From Mycobacterium sp. SMC-4 (GTDB lineage Bacteria; Actinomycetota; Actinomycetes; Mycobacteriales; Mycobacteriaceae), in assembly GCF_025263265.1 (NCBI RefSeq), contig NZ_CP079869.1, positions 4,526,001 through 4,590,000 of the forward strand: a stretch of 64,000 bases of DNA, written 5' to 3'. Shown one piece after another: positions 9,062 to 17,660 of this stretch (position 1 is the first letter of the stretch; the number at the start of each line of letters is the position of its first letter). The notes below the pieces were generated by a model. The model worked only from the letters and a program-made list of their open reading frames with translations. It did not search any database and was not told the origin of the DNA. The translations under genes were made by a program, and so were the position numbers.

Positions 9062-9798
9062 CCACCGCTGCTGGTGATCACCGCTACCTGCAGGTGGCGC
9101 GCACGCTGCGCAAGGAGATCGTGGACGGCGTGTACCCGGTGGGTTCCCAGCTGCCCACCGAACACGAGCTGTGCCAGCGTTTTGCGGTCAGCCGCTACAC
9201 GGTCCGCGAGGCGTTGCGTCGGCTGCGCGACGACAACCTCGTCGCGTCGCGGCCGCGGGCCGGCACCCTGGTGGTTCCCCGACCCAGCACCAACTCCTAC
9301 GCCCAAGATGTCATGTCGATCGACGACCTGCTGGCGTTCGCCCAGGGTGCGCAGTTCGCGATCGAGACGAACGCCACAGTGACCGTCGACGACGAGTTGG
9401 CCGCGCGCACCGGGCTGCCGCTGGCCACCGAATGGCTTGCGGTCAGCGGTTACCGACGCACCGATGACGACGCCACACCCATGTGCCGAACCGAGTACTA
9501 CATCAACCGCAGTTTCGCCGCGGTGGGCCGGCTGCTGCACCGCCACACCGGCCCCATTTTCCCACTCATCGAGGACCTCTTCGGCGTCAGTATCGTCGAG
9601 GTTCACCAGGAGATCTCGGCCGTCGTGCTGACCGCTGAGCTGGCCCGCGCGTTGAATGCCGAGCCGGCAGACGCGGCACTGCAGATGCAGCGCACCTACA
9701 CCACCTCCGACGCGGAGATCGCACAGGTCACCGTCAACACCCACCCGTCATCGAGATTCCGCCATGCGATGACGATGCGCCGGGTGCGTGACGCCTGA
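9058..9798 (+). CDS. GntR family regulator, HutC subfamily (wHTH + UTRA)
   Basis: 246 aa. The N-terminal winged helix contains the GntR signature: GVYPVGSQLPTEHEL, then FAVSRYTVREALRRL, and a wing at RPRAGTLVV, within about residues 8-72. The remainder (from about residue 85) is a UTRA-type ligand domain with EWLAVSGYRRTDD and the motif CRTEYYINRSFAAVG. The gene overlaps its neighbours on both sides (ATGA and TGATG), so it is co-transcribed with the cluster and probably autoregulated. Likely operators are the two related inverted repeats in the divergent promoter at 7351 and 7447. The inducer is presumably a pathway intermediate such as an acyl-CoA or acid. Confidence 0.85.
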   Translation: MTTAAGDHRYLQVARTLRKEIVDGVYPVGSQLPTEHELCQRFAVSRYTVREALRRLRDDNLVASRPRAGTLVVPRPSTNSYAQDVMSIDDLLAFAQGAQFAIETNATVTVDDELAARTGLPLATEWLAVSGYRRTDDDATPMCRTEYYINRSFAAVGRLLHRHTGPIFPLIEDLFGVSIVEVHQEISAVVLTAELARALNAEPADAALQMQRTYTTSDAEIAQVTVNTHPSSRFRHAMTMRRVRDA

Positions 9799-11300
9799 TG
9801 ACGACGACGCTGGCCGAAGCCCTCCACGAAGCAGCCGCCGACACCCCCGACCGGGTGCTGGTGTGCGACGATGCCACCGCCTTGACCGCCGCCCAATTAC
9901 TCGACCGGGCAACGGCGCTGGCACATGCGCTGTCCCGCCGCATGCCCACCGGCAGTGTCGTGTCCTTCGCCGTGCCGAACTGGCACGAGGCCTGCGTCAT
10001 CTATCTGGGTGCGACGTTGGCCGGGATGGTGGTCAATCCGATCCTGCCGTCCCTGCGCGACCACGAACTGGGGTTCATCCTCGCCGACGCCGACAGCCGG
10101 GCCATCTTCATCCCGCAGGCCTTCGCTGGTCACGACTACGCTGCGATGCTCGAACGCGTGGTCGCCGCCTCCGCACGCCCGCCGGAAGTCGTCGTCGTCC
10201 GCGGTGAAGCCGGTGAGCACACGGCCTTTGCCGACCTACTCGGCGAACCGCACGGCGGCGCGCTGCCCGACCTGGACCCGGCAGCCACCCGGATGATCCT
10301 CTACACCTCGGGCACCACAGGCCGACCCAAAGGCGTTATGCACAGCCATGAGTCGCTGGCGGCGCTGATTGCGCAGCTCGGAGAGTACTGGCGCATCGAC
10401 CCAGGTGACACTTTTCTGGTGCCCTCACCGATCGCTCACATCGGCGGCTCGATCTATTCCTTCGAATGCCCGTTGCTGCTGGGCACCCGGGCGGTGCTGA
10501 TGCCGCGCTGGGATGCCGACACTGCGGTCACGCTGATGCTCGAGCACCGCTGCACCCACATGGCCGGCGCCACGCCGTTTCTGGAGGGTCTGCTGGCAGC
10601 GGCCGAACGCGCCGGCACCCGCCTGCCCGATCTCAAGGTATTCATCTGCGGGGGCGCCTCGGTGCCCCCGTCACTGGTTCGGCGCGCCACGCAGTTCTTC
10701 GCTGCTGCCGAGGTCAGCAGGGTCTACGGGTCCACCGAGGTCCCGGTGACCACCATCGGGGCCCTCGGCGACGTCGACCGCGGCGCCGAGACCGATGGCC
10801 GCCCGGGCATCGCCGACATCCAGATCGTCACCGGCGAGATCCGGGCCCGCGGTCCACAGATGTTCACCGGGTATCTGCACGCCGAGGACAACCGCGACTC
10901 TTTCGACGAGGCAGGCTATTTCCGCACCGGGGATCTGGGCCGGTGGACCGACGACGGCTGCCTGGTGGTGACGGGCCGAGCCAAGGACCTCATCATCCGC
11001 AACGGTGAGAACATCTCACCCAAGGAAGTCGAGGACATCCTGGTGACACACCCGCAGATCGCCGAGATCGCAGTGGTCGGTGTGCCGGATGCGCGAACCG
11101 GGGAACGGGCGTGCGCAGCGATCGTGCCCGCCGGGTTACCCGGCCCCGACGTCGCCGAGCTCAAGGAGTTCCTGATGACGCGAGGGGTCGCGAAGTTCAA
11201 GATCCCCGAGCAGGTGACGCTCGTCGAGGCGCTGCCGAAGAACGACGCCGGCAAGGTTCTCAAGCACCAGCTCAAAGCAACTCTGACCAAGGAGTCCTGA
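9798..11300 (+). CDS. AMP-dependent acyl-CoA synthetase/ligase (FadD-like)
   Basis: 500-aa adenylate-forming enzyme that would activate a carboxylic acid as acyl-AMP and then acyl-CoA. The P-loop-like motif is YTSGTTGRPKGVMHSH (about residues 168-183); further motifs are VYGSTEVP, YFRTGDLGRW and the hinge/A8 region GRAKDLIIRNGENISPKEVE; the A10 lysine is in PKNDAGKVLKHQL. Start ATG overlaps the GntR stop as TGATG. A second ligase lies two genes on, so the cluster activates at least two different acids or one of them is a thioesterification helper. Confidence 0.88.
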   Translation: MTTTLAEALHEAAADTPDRVLVCDDATALTAAQLLDRATALAHALSRRMPTGSVVSFAVPNWHEACVIYLGATLAGMVVNPILPSLRDHELGFILADADSRAIFIPQAFAGHDYAAMLERVVAASARPPEVVVVRGEAGEHTAFADLLGEPHGGALPDLDPAATRMILYTSGTTGRPKGVMHSHESLAALIAQLGEYWRIDPGDTFLVPSPIAHIGGSIYSFECPLLLGTRAVLMPRWDADTAVTLMLEHRCTHMAGATPFLEGLLAAAERAGTRLPDLKVFICGGASVPPSLVRRATQFFAAAEVSRVYGSTEVPVTTIGALGDVDRGAETDGRPGIADIQIVTGEIRARGPQMFTGYLHAEDNRDSFDEAGYFRTGDLGRWTDDGCLVVTGRAKDLIIRNGENISPKEVEDILVTHPQIAEIAVVGVPDARTGERACAAIVPAGLPGPDVAELKEFLMTRGVAKFKIPEQVTLVEALPKNDAGKVLKHQLKATLTKES

Positions 11301-11301
11301 C

Positions 11302-12087
11302 ATGCAGGTAGCCATCGTCACCGGGGCCAGCAGTGGGATCGGATTCGGTTGCGCGAAAACGCTGGCCGAGCAGGGCGTCGCGGTGCTGGGCACCGGTCGC
11401 GATGCTGATCGACTCGGTGAACTCGAGCGCGTGATCGGCGACCCGGACCGCATCACAACCCTGCCGATCGACCTGACCGCCGAAGACGGGCCGCGGCGTA
11501 TCGTCGAGACCGCCCTCGAGAGGTTCGGCCGCATCGACTTCCTGATCAACAACGCCGGAGTCGGCAGCCCGAAACCGTTGCACGAAACCGACGACGAATC
11601 CCTGGACTACTTCCTGGGCCTGATGTTGCGAGCGCCGTTCCGGCTGGCCCGCGAGGTGATCGGTCACATGCGGCCCGGCTCGGCGATCATCAACATCACC
11701 TCGACTTTCGCCGTGGTCGGCGGGCTGCGCGGGGGCGCGTACTCGGCGGCCAAGGGCGGGATGACATCGCTGACCAGCCACATCGCCTGCCAGTATGGGC
11801 CGCAGGGGATTCGGTGCAACGCGGTGGCGCCGGGAGTGACCCTGACACCGATGGTGGCCAGCCGACTGGACGACGAACGGTTCCGCAAGATCAACACCGA
11901 GATGACGCCGTACCCGCGGCTGGGACGGGTCGAAGACATCGCCGCGACGGTCGCGTTCCTGTGTTCGGAGGGCGCCGGCTTCATCAACGGCCAGACCATC
12001 GTCGTCGACGGCGGGTGGAGTTCGACGAAGTACCTGTCCGACTTCGCGCTGAACTCCGAATGGGTTGCGCGCGAGTCGTCGTCGTGA
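11302..12087 (+). CDS. Classical SDR family oxidoreductase
   Basis: 261-aa short-chain dehydrogenase: nucleotide site VTGASSGIGFGCAKTL, the NNAG motif in LINNAGVGSPK, the serine region INITSTFAVVGG and YxxxK in YSAAKGGMT. The C-terminal segment INGQTIVVDGGWSS is standard for the family. It starts 1 bp after the ligase stop and ends with a GTGA overlap into the next ligase, so all three are translated from one message. Probably acts on a hydroxy/keto intermediate; the substrate is unknown. Confidence 0.85.
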   Translation: MQVAIVTGASSGIGFGCAKTLAEQGVAVLGTGRDADRLGELERVIGDPDRITTLPIDLTAEDGPRRIVETALERFGRIDFLINNAGVGSPKPLHETDDESLDYFLGLMLRAPFRLAREVIGHMRPGSAIINITSTFAVVGGLRGGAYSAAKGGMTSLTSHIACQYGPQGIRCNAVAPGVTLTPMVASRLDDERFRKINTEMTPYPRLGRVEDIAATVAFLCSEGAGFINGQTIVVDGGWSSTKYLSDFALNSEWVARESSS

Positions 12088-13553
12088 ACCTGTTCAGCGT
12101 GCTCGACCAGGCCGCGGCCCGCCACGGTGATCGCGGCGCGGTCTATCACGGGCAGCGCCAGGTCCATACCTGGTCCTCGGTCCGCGAGCGAGCGCTGCGG
12201 TTGGCCGCGTCGATCACCGCGCTGGGACCCGGCGCGCGGATCGCGGTGGCCAGTGCGAACTGTCCGCAGATCGTCGAGCTGATGTTCGCAATCTGGGCCG
12301 CCGAGTGCGTCTTCGTCCCGATCAACTACAAGCTGCACCCGCGGGAGATGAAGCAGATCCTCGACGACGCCGACGTGGCGCAGGTGTTCGCCTCAGACGA
12401 GATCGCCGCACACCTGGCCCCGGTGACGGCGGTGCCGATCGAGGTGATCGGTAGCGCCGACTACCAACAACGCTGCACCACAGCGCCGCTGGAGCCACCG
12501 CGGAACACCGATCCGGCGCTGCTGGCCTGGCTGTTCTACACCAGCGGCACCACCGGTCGGTCCAAAGGCGCGATGCTCTCGCATCGCAACCTGATGGCGA
12601 TGACGGTGGCGCACCTGGCTGACTTCGACTCCCCCGACGAGAACTGCAGCCTGGTCCACGGTGCCCCGATGTCGCACGGCTCCGGGCTGTACGTGCCGCC
12701 GTACGTGCTGCGCGCCGCACGGCAGGTGGTGCCGGCTTCCGGCGGTTTCGACCCGCAGGAGTTCCTCGATCTGTGCGAGCACCACCCCGGGTGCAGTGCG
12801 TTTCTGGCGCCCACCATGGTGGCGCGGCTGGTGCAGACCGGGCGACCCAAGCCGGCGAATCTGGTGACGGTCGTCTACGGCGGTGGTCCGATGTATGTCG
12901 AGAGCCTGAAGAAGGCGATGGCCGCGTTCGGCCCGATCTTTGTGCAGCTCTACGGCCAAGGCGAAGCGCCGATGACGATCACCGGCCTGCGCCGTGCCGA
13001 TCATCTCGACGCGACCGACGCGGTGCTCGGCTCGGTGGGCTACCCACGCTCGGGCGTCGACGTCGCGGTGCTCGGCGCCGACGGCCGGCCGGCCCCGGTC
13101 GGCGGCATCGGGGAGATCGTCTGCCGCGGCGATGTGGTGATGTCGGGCTACTGGCGCAACCCGTCGGCGACCGAGGCCACGCTGCGGGACGGCTGGCTGC
13201 ACACCGGGGACATGGGCTCCTTCGACGCGAACGGCTACCTGACACTGCGGGACCGCTCCAAGGACGTGGTGATCAGTGGCGGATCCAACATCTACCCGCG
13301 CGAAGTGGAGGAGGTCCTGCTCGAACATCCCGGTGTGCTCGAGGCAGGCGTGGTCGGCGCGCCCGACCAGGAGTGGGGTGAGGTGGTCGTGGCGTTCGTC
13401 GTCGGCGCGGTGACGGCCGACGAACTGGACACGCACCTGCTCGAACGCATCGCCCGGTTCAAGCGGCCCAAGCGCTACGAGTTCGTCGACGAACTGCCGA
13501 AGAACAGCTACGGCAAGGTCCTCAAACGCGATCTGCGGGCGCGCCTGACCTGA
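12084..13553 (+). CDS. Second AMP-dependent acyl-CoA synthetase/ligase (FadD-like)
   Basis: 489 aa, adenylate-forming family. Motifs: FYTSGTTGRSKGAMLSH, LYGQGEAPMTITG, LHTGDMGSFD, DRSKDVVISGGSNIYPREVE and the A10 lysine in PKNSYGKVLKRDL. The start GTG 12084 overlaps the SDR stop (GTGA); the in-frame extension upstream to 11814 lies inside the SDR gene and is rejected. It differs clearly from the ligase at 9798 (QGEAP versus STEVP at motif A5), which points to a different acid substrate. The last enzyme gene of the rightward operon. Confidence 0.87.
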   Translation: MNLFSVLDQAAARHGDRGAVYHGQRQVHTWSSVRERALRLAASITALGPGARIAVASANCPQIVELMFAIWAAECVFVPINYKLHPREMKQILDDADVAQVFASDEIAAHLAPVTAVPIEVIGSADYQQRCTTAPLEPPRNTDPALLAWLFYTSGTTGRSKGAMLSHRNLMAMTVAHLADFDSPDENCSLVHGAPMSHGSGLYVPPYVLRAARQVVPASGGFDPQEFLDLCEHHPGCSAFLAPTMVARLVQTGRPKPANLVTVVYGGGPMYVESLKKAMAAFGPIFVQLYGQGEAPMTITGLRRADHLDATDAVLGSVGYPRSGVDVAVLGADGRPAPVGGIGEIVCRGDVVMSGYWRNPSATEATLRDGWLHTGDMGSFDANGYLTLRDRSKDVVISGGSNIYPREVEEVLLEHPGVLEAGVVGAPDQEWGEVVVAFVVGAVTADELDTHLLERIARFKRPKRYEFVDELPKNSYGKVLKRDLRARLT

Positions 13554-13649
13554 GCTGTTTGCTTGCGGTTCCGGCCAAAACGGACCCTCGGGTCCAGCCA
13601 CCGTGAGAACATCCCCGATGTCGGGCCACTCTCGCTGGCGGGGAGATCT

Positions 13650-14099
13650 ATGTTTCGTGCGAAGACCGCGGTTGGGGCAGTGTTGCTTTTTCTCGCGACG
13701 TTGCTGTGCGCTCCACCCGTTGCGGCCGCCGAGGGTGACCAGGTCGTCAGCCTGCAGAACGGGCAGGTGCGCTGCCTGCTCAGTGCGAACTACCTGGACC
13801 GCGGTTACGGCGCGGTCGTGTGTGGACTGCCCGACGGCAGACCATTCGGCGATTCGCCGATGTCGACGGGCAAGTACCCGCAGTGGCTGAACCTGGCCAT
13901 CGCGCACGATCAGGGCCAGCAGTACTTCATCGCCGGCACGATCCCGGGCGCACCTGCTGACGACGTCGTCGTCGGGCCGGGCCAGACCTACCAGGCCAAC
14001 GGGTGGACCGTCATGCCCGAGGAGCTGCGGACCCTGATCCGCAACGACCGGTACGGCCGAGTTCTCAACGTCAGTCCCGGAGACGTGCGCATGCGCTGA
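13650..14099 (+). CDS. Exported protein of unknown function
   Basis: 149 aa. A clear signal peptide: positively charged MFRAKTAVG, hydrophobic VLLFLATLLC and an AxA-type site at APPVAAAEGD, so the mature protein starts near residue 27. The mature part has two cysteines close together (VRCLLSAN, VVCGLPDG), suited to one disulfide. I chose ATG 13650 with GGGAG just upstream; the longer frame from 13563 has no sensible start. No family recognised; many mycobacterial secreted proteins look like this. About 96 bp separate it from the ligase operon, so it may have its own promoter. Confidence 0.6.
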   Translation: MFRAKTAVGAVLLFLATLLCAPPVAAAEGDQVVSLQNGQVRCLLSANYLDRGYGAVVCGLPDGRPFGDSPMSTGKYPQWLNLAIAHDQGQQYFIAGTIPGAPADDVVVGPGQTYQANGWTVMPEELRTLIRNDRYGRVLNVSPGDVRMR

Positions 14100-14103
14100 G
14101 AGC

Positions 14104-15177
14104 TCACCACATCACGCCGCGGATCATCTCCGTCGGCGGGATGTCGTCCAGGGCGACCAGGCCGGCCGGTGCGCGGCACACCCAGTCGATGGCGTTGACG
14201 GCGCGCGCAGCCGTCGAGACACAGCCGGCTTCGGTGACGTCGAGAATCGGGTGCGACAGGTGTGTGCTCACCTCGACCCGCGGCTCGCCTTCGACGATGA
14301 CCTTGTGGACCCCGGTCATCCCGTCGGGCGGGAACTCCCACTGCGGGGCAGCTGCTGCGGTCAACCTGTTGATGTGTTCGACGGTGATGACCGGGCCGTC
14401 TCCGATCACCCCTTCGGCAGCGAACCGGACCGCGGCCAGCTGCCCCGGCTCGACCGTGGTCATCCGGCACTCGATGCGCTGATCGGTGTACCACGGCTCG
14501 AACCGCTGCCGGACGTCGTCGAGCTCGATGTTGAGGTGGCCGGCGATGTTGCGGACCAGTCCGCCGAAGATCGACACGATGACTCCGGGCTGAAATGCCA
14601 TCGGGGCTGGATCACCCGGTGCCGTGCCGAATCCCATTGACGTTCCGGTGTATTCGTAGTCGTCGTAGTTCCCGTAGTCGAAGATTTCCTGGACGGTGAT
14701 CGACTCGGCGCGGGTGGCCAGGCTCAGCGCCGAGAAGACTGCAGTGTCACTGGAGTAGCCGGGGTCGATACCGTTGACGTAGAGCGAGGAGTTGCCTTCT
14801 GCACAAGCCTTTTCGAGCGGGTCTCGTAGCCAGGCATCGGCCTGGTGTGGTGTCACCAGCCAGACCATTGACGTGCCAACGACGTTCACACCTGCCGCCA
14901 GCAGCTGTGTCATCTGCTCGATCGCCTCCATCGGCCTCGTCTCACCGAGCGCGGTGTACACCACGCAGTCCGGACGCAGTGCGATCAACGCGCCGATGTC
15001 GTCGGTGGCGATGACTCCGGTCGGTTCGGTGAGCCCGCACAGTTGCGCTGCGTCTCGGCCGATTTTGTCCGGACCCGCCGCGTGCACACCCACCAGCTCC
15101 ACATCCGGACGGCCGATCAGGGCCTTCAACGAATGTTTGCCGACGTTTCCCGTCGAGAATTGCACTACTCTGCGCAT
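14104..15177 (-). CDS. DapB-like NAD(P)-dependent dehydrogenase (paralogue 1 of 3)
   Basis: 357 aa. The N-terminal Rossmann region VVQFSTGNVGKHSLKAL followed by VELVGVHAAGPDKIGRDA is the dihydrodipicolinate-reductase-like N-terminal domain seen in many actinobacterial proteins annotated as dihydrodipicolinate reductase or NAD(P)H-dependent amine dehydrogenase. True lysine-pathway DapB is shorter (about 245-270 aa) and this is not it. Start ATG 15177. Two further paralogues are at 21317 and 22383, on the other side of the TetR gene. The real reaction is unknown; oxidation or reduction of a polyketide-, steroid- or amine-like substrate is possible. Confidence 0.65.
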   Translation of the reverse strand: MRRVVQFSTGNVGKHSLKALIGRPDVELVGVHAAGPDKIGRDAAQLCGLTEPTGVIATDDIGALIALRPDCVVYTALGETRPMEAIEQMTQLLAAGVNVVGTSMVWLVTPHQADAWLRDPLEKACAEGNSSLYVNGIDPGYSSDTAVFSALSLATRAESITVQEIFDYGNYDDYEYTGTSMGFGTAPGDPAPMAFQPGVIVSIFGGLVRNIAGHLNIELDDVRQRFEPWYTDQRIECRMTTVEPGQLAAVRFAAEGVIGDGPVITVEHINRLTAAAAPQWEFPPDGMTGVHKVIVEGEPRVEVSTHLSHPILDVTEAGCVSTAARAVNAIDWVCRAPAGLVALDDIPPTEMIRGVMW

Positions 15178-15196
15178 CGGTGAAACCTGGCTGTCC

Positions 15197-15985
15197 TCAG
15201 TAGTCGGGAATGGGCAATGGCGAATTGTTGGAGTCGATGCCGCCGTCGACGTGGAAGATCGCATTGGTCGCGTAACAGTCGCGAGTGGACAGATACACGC
15301 ACAGGCGCCCCAGATCCGCGACATCGCCGAGGCGATGCAGCGGAGTGCTCTCCATCATCTTGTCCAGCGACCCGGGCATCAGGTCCAGGCTGCTCTGCAG
15401 CCCGTCAGTGGCGAAGGACCCGAGCGCGATCGCGTTCACCCGGATCTTGGGCGCCAATTCCTGGGCCATCGCCCGGGTCAGCGCCTCCAATCCCCCTTTG
15501 GCCGTGCAATAGGCCGTCAGCGCACGGATGCCGAAACGCGCTGATCCCGAGGAGATGTTGATGATCGATCCGTGGCCGGCCTCGATCATGTGCCGCGCCA
15601 CAAGCTGGCTCATGATGAAGGCCGAGGTGACACACCAGTCGAAGGTGTGCCGGAAGTCTTCGTCGGTGATGTCGAGGAACCTCGCGTAGGTCGAGCCACC
15701 GACGTTGTTGACCAGGATGTCGATCCGGCCGAACTGTTCCATCGCGGTGGCGACGACGCGCTCTCCGTCCGGTCGACTCATGGCGTCGGCGACCACGGCC
15801 ACGCCCTTGCCACCTGTTGCCTCGATACCCGAGAGGGTCGCCACGATGTCTGATTCCGTCCGGGCCGTGCCGATGACCGTCGCGCCGGCCTCGGCGAGGA
15901 CGCGCGCGATGCCCTGGCCGACGCCCTTGCCGGCGCCGGTGACGATCGCGACCTGCCCCTGCAGATCGAATTGCTCGAGAGCCAT
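15197..15985 (-). CDS. SDR family oxidoreductase
   Basis: 262-aa short-chain dehydrogenase with VTGAGKGVGQGIARVL, LVNNVGGSTYA, INISSGSARFG and YxxxK in LTAYCTAKGGLEAL. Start ATG 15985 is preceded by GGACGG; an upstream in-frame ATG at 16024 is possible, but it would lie only 3 bp from the palindromic operator. The gene diverges from TetR, and an 18-bp perfect palindrome sits between them, so it is a prime candidate for TetR control together with the DapB-like gene 19 bp downstream. Confidence 0.82.
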   Translation of the reverse strand: MALEQFDLQGQVAIVTGAGKGVGQGIARVLAEAGATVIGTARTESDIVATLSGIEATGGKGVAVVADAMSRPDGERVVATAMEQFGRIDILVNNVGGSTYARFLDITDEDFRHTFDWCVTSAFIMSQLVARHMIEAGHGSIINISSGSARFGIRALTAYCTAKGGLEALTRAMAQELAPKIRVNAIALGSFATDGLQSSLDLMPGSLDKMMESTPLHRLGDVADLGRLCVYLSTRDCYATNAIFHVDGGIDSNNSPLPIPDY

Positions 15986-16026
15986 CACCGTCCTGTCCGT
16001 CGAGGTCCGCTCATTGAATGCCACAA

Positions 16027-16044
16027 TATTGACTTAAGTCAATA
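16027..16044. promoter_or_regulatory. 18-bp perfect palindrome, TetR operator candidate 1
   Basis: TATTGACTTAAGTCAATA is perfectly self-complementary and AT-rich against a GC-rich background. It is centred between the divergent SDR (15985) and TetR (16077) starts. Size and symmetry match TetR-family operators. A degenerate copy lies at 16698-16713. Confidence 0.75.
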
Positions 16045-16076
16045 GCAATCAACCCGTCGTTCAGTAGTCTGTCCGA

Positions 16077-16685
16077 ATGGCACTGGTGGACAGGCCTTCC
16101 GCGCGGGATATCCGACGCCTACAGACCCGAGAACGGTTGTTCGGCGCGGCCGTGGCCGAGTTCTCTCGAACGGGTTTGGCTGCCGCCGACGTTCACGCGA
16201 TCGTGACGGCGGCCGGCGTTGCGCACGGTACATTCTTCTTCCACTTCCCCACCAAAGAGCATGTGTTGCTCGAGCTGGAACGGCGCGAAGAGCAGCGCAT
16301 CGCCAAAGAGCTGACCCGCTTCACCTCGACGAAACGGACCCTCGCCGCGACGTTCGCCGAATCGATCCGCCTGGTTCGTGGACTCGAGCGACGTCTCGGC
16401 GCTGTGTTGTTCAAAGACTTTCTTGCGCTGCATTTCTCTCCGACACGCCCACCGATCGACGAAAGCGCACACCATCCGGTGATCGTCGCGGTCGCCGAGG
16501 AAGTCGACAACTCGAGAGCACTCGGCCATGTCGACCCCGACGTCAATGCGCTGAACACCGCCGTGTTCTTCCTGCTCGGGCTCTACGCGCTGCTGACCAC
16601 GACCCACGAGTGGCCGGGCCAGCAGATGATGCTCGACGACTACGTGCACCGAACTCTTCGCAGCATCGGCGCCGAAACGGATTGA
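16077..16685 (+). CDS. TetR family transcriptional regulator
   Basis: 202 aa. The N-terminal HTH spans about residues 10-56 with RDIRRLQTRERLFGAAVAEF, then GLAAADVHAIVTAAGVAHGTFFFHFPTKEHVL, a textbook TetR recognition segment. The remainder is a helical ligand domain ending with a hydrophobic FFLLGLYALLTT helix. It is divergent from the SDR and directly upstream of the membrane-protein operon; its stop codon overlaps the -35 of that operon's promoter. It very likely represses both sides through 16027-16044 and 16698-16713. The ligand is unknown, presumably a hydrophobic substrate of the P450/membrane system. Confidence 0.88.
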   Translation: MALVDRPSARDIRRLQTRERLFGAAVAEFSRTGLAAADVHAIVTAAGVAHGTFFFHFPTKEHVLLELERREEQRIAKELTRFTSTKRTLAATFAESIRLVRGLERRLGAVLFKDFLALHFSPTRPPIDESAHHPVIVAVAEEVDNSRALGHVDPDVNALNTAVFFLLGLYALLTTTHEWPGQQMMLDDYVHRTLRSIGAETD

Positions 16686-16717
16686 CTCGCGCCGTTCATT
16701 GACTATTGTCAGTCAGT
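16682..16717 (+). promoter_or_regulatory. Promoter of the membrane-protein operon with TetR operator candidate 2
   Basis: TTGACT (16682-16687), a 16-bp spacer and TATTGT (16704-16709) lie 8 bp before ATG 16718, predicting a leaderless mRNA. ATTGACTATTGTCAGT (16698-16713) keeps ATTGACT and GTCA of the palindrome at 16027 and covers the -10. Confidence 0.5.
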
Positions 16718-17446
16718 ATGCGGATGCCTTCACCATCCGGTGGGAGCACCGGGGGCCGGACAGCCACTCCCCCCAAGGGCAGCGGTCTCGACGAGCACAT
16801 GGAGGCGTCAGCGCGGGCGCAACGGCAGGCCGACAAGTGGCTGATCTCGGGAAGCCTGCTGATCGGCACCGCGGTGCTCGGGATCTTCGGCCTGCCGCTG
16901 TTCCTGCGCGGGGTCTACCTGCTGCGCAAGGCGCAACATGACGGCCTGTCCGTGCGCCCGATGTTGGTCACCCTGATCGGCTACCTCGTGATCATCGACG
17001 CCGCGATCAACACCGTGGGCTGGGCCCTCGACCTCGTCGCCAACCACACGCTCCTGGCCCGAGTCCTGTTGAACGGGTGGGGACTGATGTTCGACGGCGG
17101 ATACTTCTGGCACTACAACGAACTATGGATCGGCGGCGCCGCAGGACCCGCCGAGAAGGCCATGGAAGTCGGCATGATCCTCACCGTCTTCACCATGCGC
17201 ATCGCCGCAGGCATCGGCTTTCTCCAGATGAAGCGCTGGGGCCATCAATGGATGATCATCACCTGCTGGATGGGCGTCGTCATCTGGTGCCTGTACGTGT
17301 TCAACATGACCCTGTATGCCGATGTCCGGTTCGCCGGCGTCGTACTCCCGGTTGTCGGATGGTGGCTCTACGACATCTTCTACATCACCCCCTTCCTCGC
17401 AATCCCGTACCTGCATTCGGTGAACCGGGAGATCTTCTCTGACTAA
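16718..17446 (+). CDS. Polytopic membrane protein of unknown family (paralogue A)
   Basis: 242 aa with about six hydrophobic segments (roughly 41-70, 81-108, 113-128, 149-170, 176-200, 205-232). It is a close paralogue of the protein at 20140. From residue 101 to the end nearly every residue is shared, including GWALDLVANH, FDGGYFWHYNELW, MKRWGHQW, YADVR and WWLYDIFYITPFLAIPYLH. Conserved polar residues in or beside membrane segments (D94, H110, D126, H132, E135, H176, D202, D219, H233) could bind metal. It is not recognisably AlkB (no HxxHH boxes), PmoA/PmoC, cytochrome oxidase subunit III or EBP. First gene of a long operon with NorQ/NorD-like activators. Function unknown; a membrane metalloenzyme subunit is my inference. 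Confidence 0.8.
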   Translation: MRMPSPSGGSTGGRTATPPKGSGLDEHMEASARAQRQADKWLISGSLLIGTAVLGIFGLPLFLRGVYLLRKAQHDGLSVRPMLVTLIGYLVIIDAAINTVGWALDLVANHTLLARVLLNGWGLMFDGGYFWHYNELWIGGAAGPAEKAMEVGMILTVFTMRIAAGIGFLQMKRWGHQWMIITCWMGVVIWCLYVFNMTLYADVRFAGVVLPVVGWWLYDIFYITPFLAIPYLHSVNREIFSD

Positions 17447-17537
17447 ATGATGACTGCACTCACTGACGCGAATCAACATATCAACGACCCACGAGACTGG
17501 AGGACCGATGACAAACCCAAGCGATGAGGAGAACTGA
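17447..17537 (+). other. Two possible mini-ORFs between paralogue A and the 35-aa peptide
   Basis: Directly after the TAA of paralogue A a 26-codon frame runs 17447-17527 (starts MMTALTDANQ), but it has low GC at third positions and a poor ribosome site. A 9-codon frame, MTNPSDEEN (17508-17537), has a good GGAGG site and ends 1 bp before the 35-aa gene. Either could be a leader peptide or chance. Confidence 0.2.
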
Positions 17538-17538
17538 C

Positions 17539-17646
17539 GTGGCCGGCTGGATCTTTGAAATACTGCGCTATGTGGCCGCTTGGGGCGGAGCGGGACTGCT
17601 TATCTGGTTTTGGTACTGGATGTTCTCCAACCTCGGCACCTTCTGA
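17539..17646 (+). CDS. 35-aa single-helix membrane micro-protein (A)
   Basis: GTG start at 17539 with GAGGAGAA upstream; stop TGA at 17644-17646. The peptide starts AGWIFEILRYVAAWGG and continues through LLIWFWYWMF to end SNLGTF. It is one tryptophan-rich membrane helix with almost no soluble part. A second such micro-protein (43 aa, 20012) sits beside the other polytopic paralogue, so each large membrane protein is paired with a tiny one. Such peptides are typical accessory subunits of respiratory and other membrane enzyme complexes. Too short for routine gene callers; repetition of the arrangement is the main evidence that it is real. Confidence 0.65.
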   Translation: MAGWIFEILRYVAAWGGAGLLIWFWYWMFSNLGTF

Positions 17647-17660
17647 GTGCGGAGCACCCA

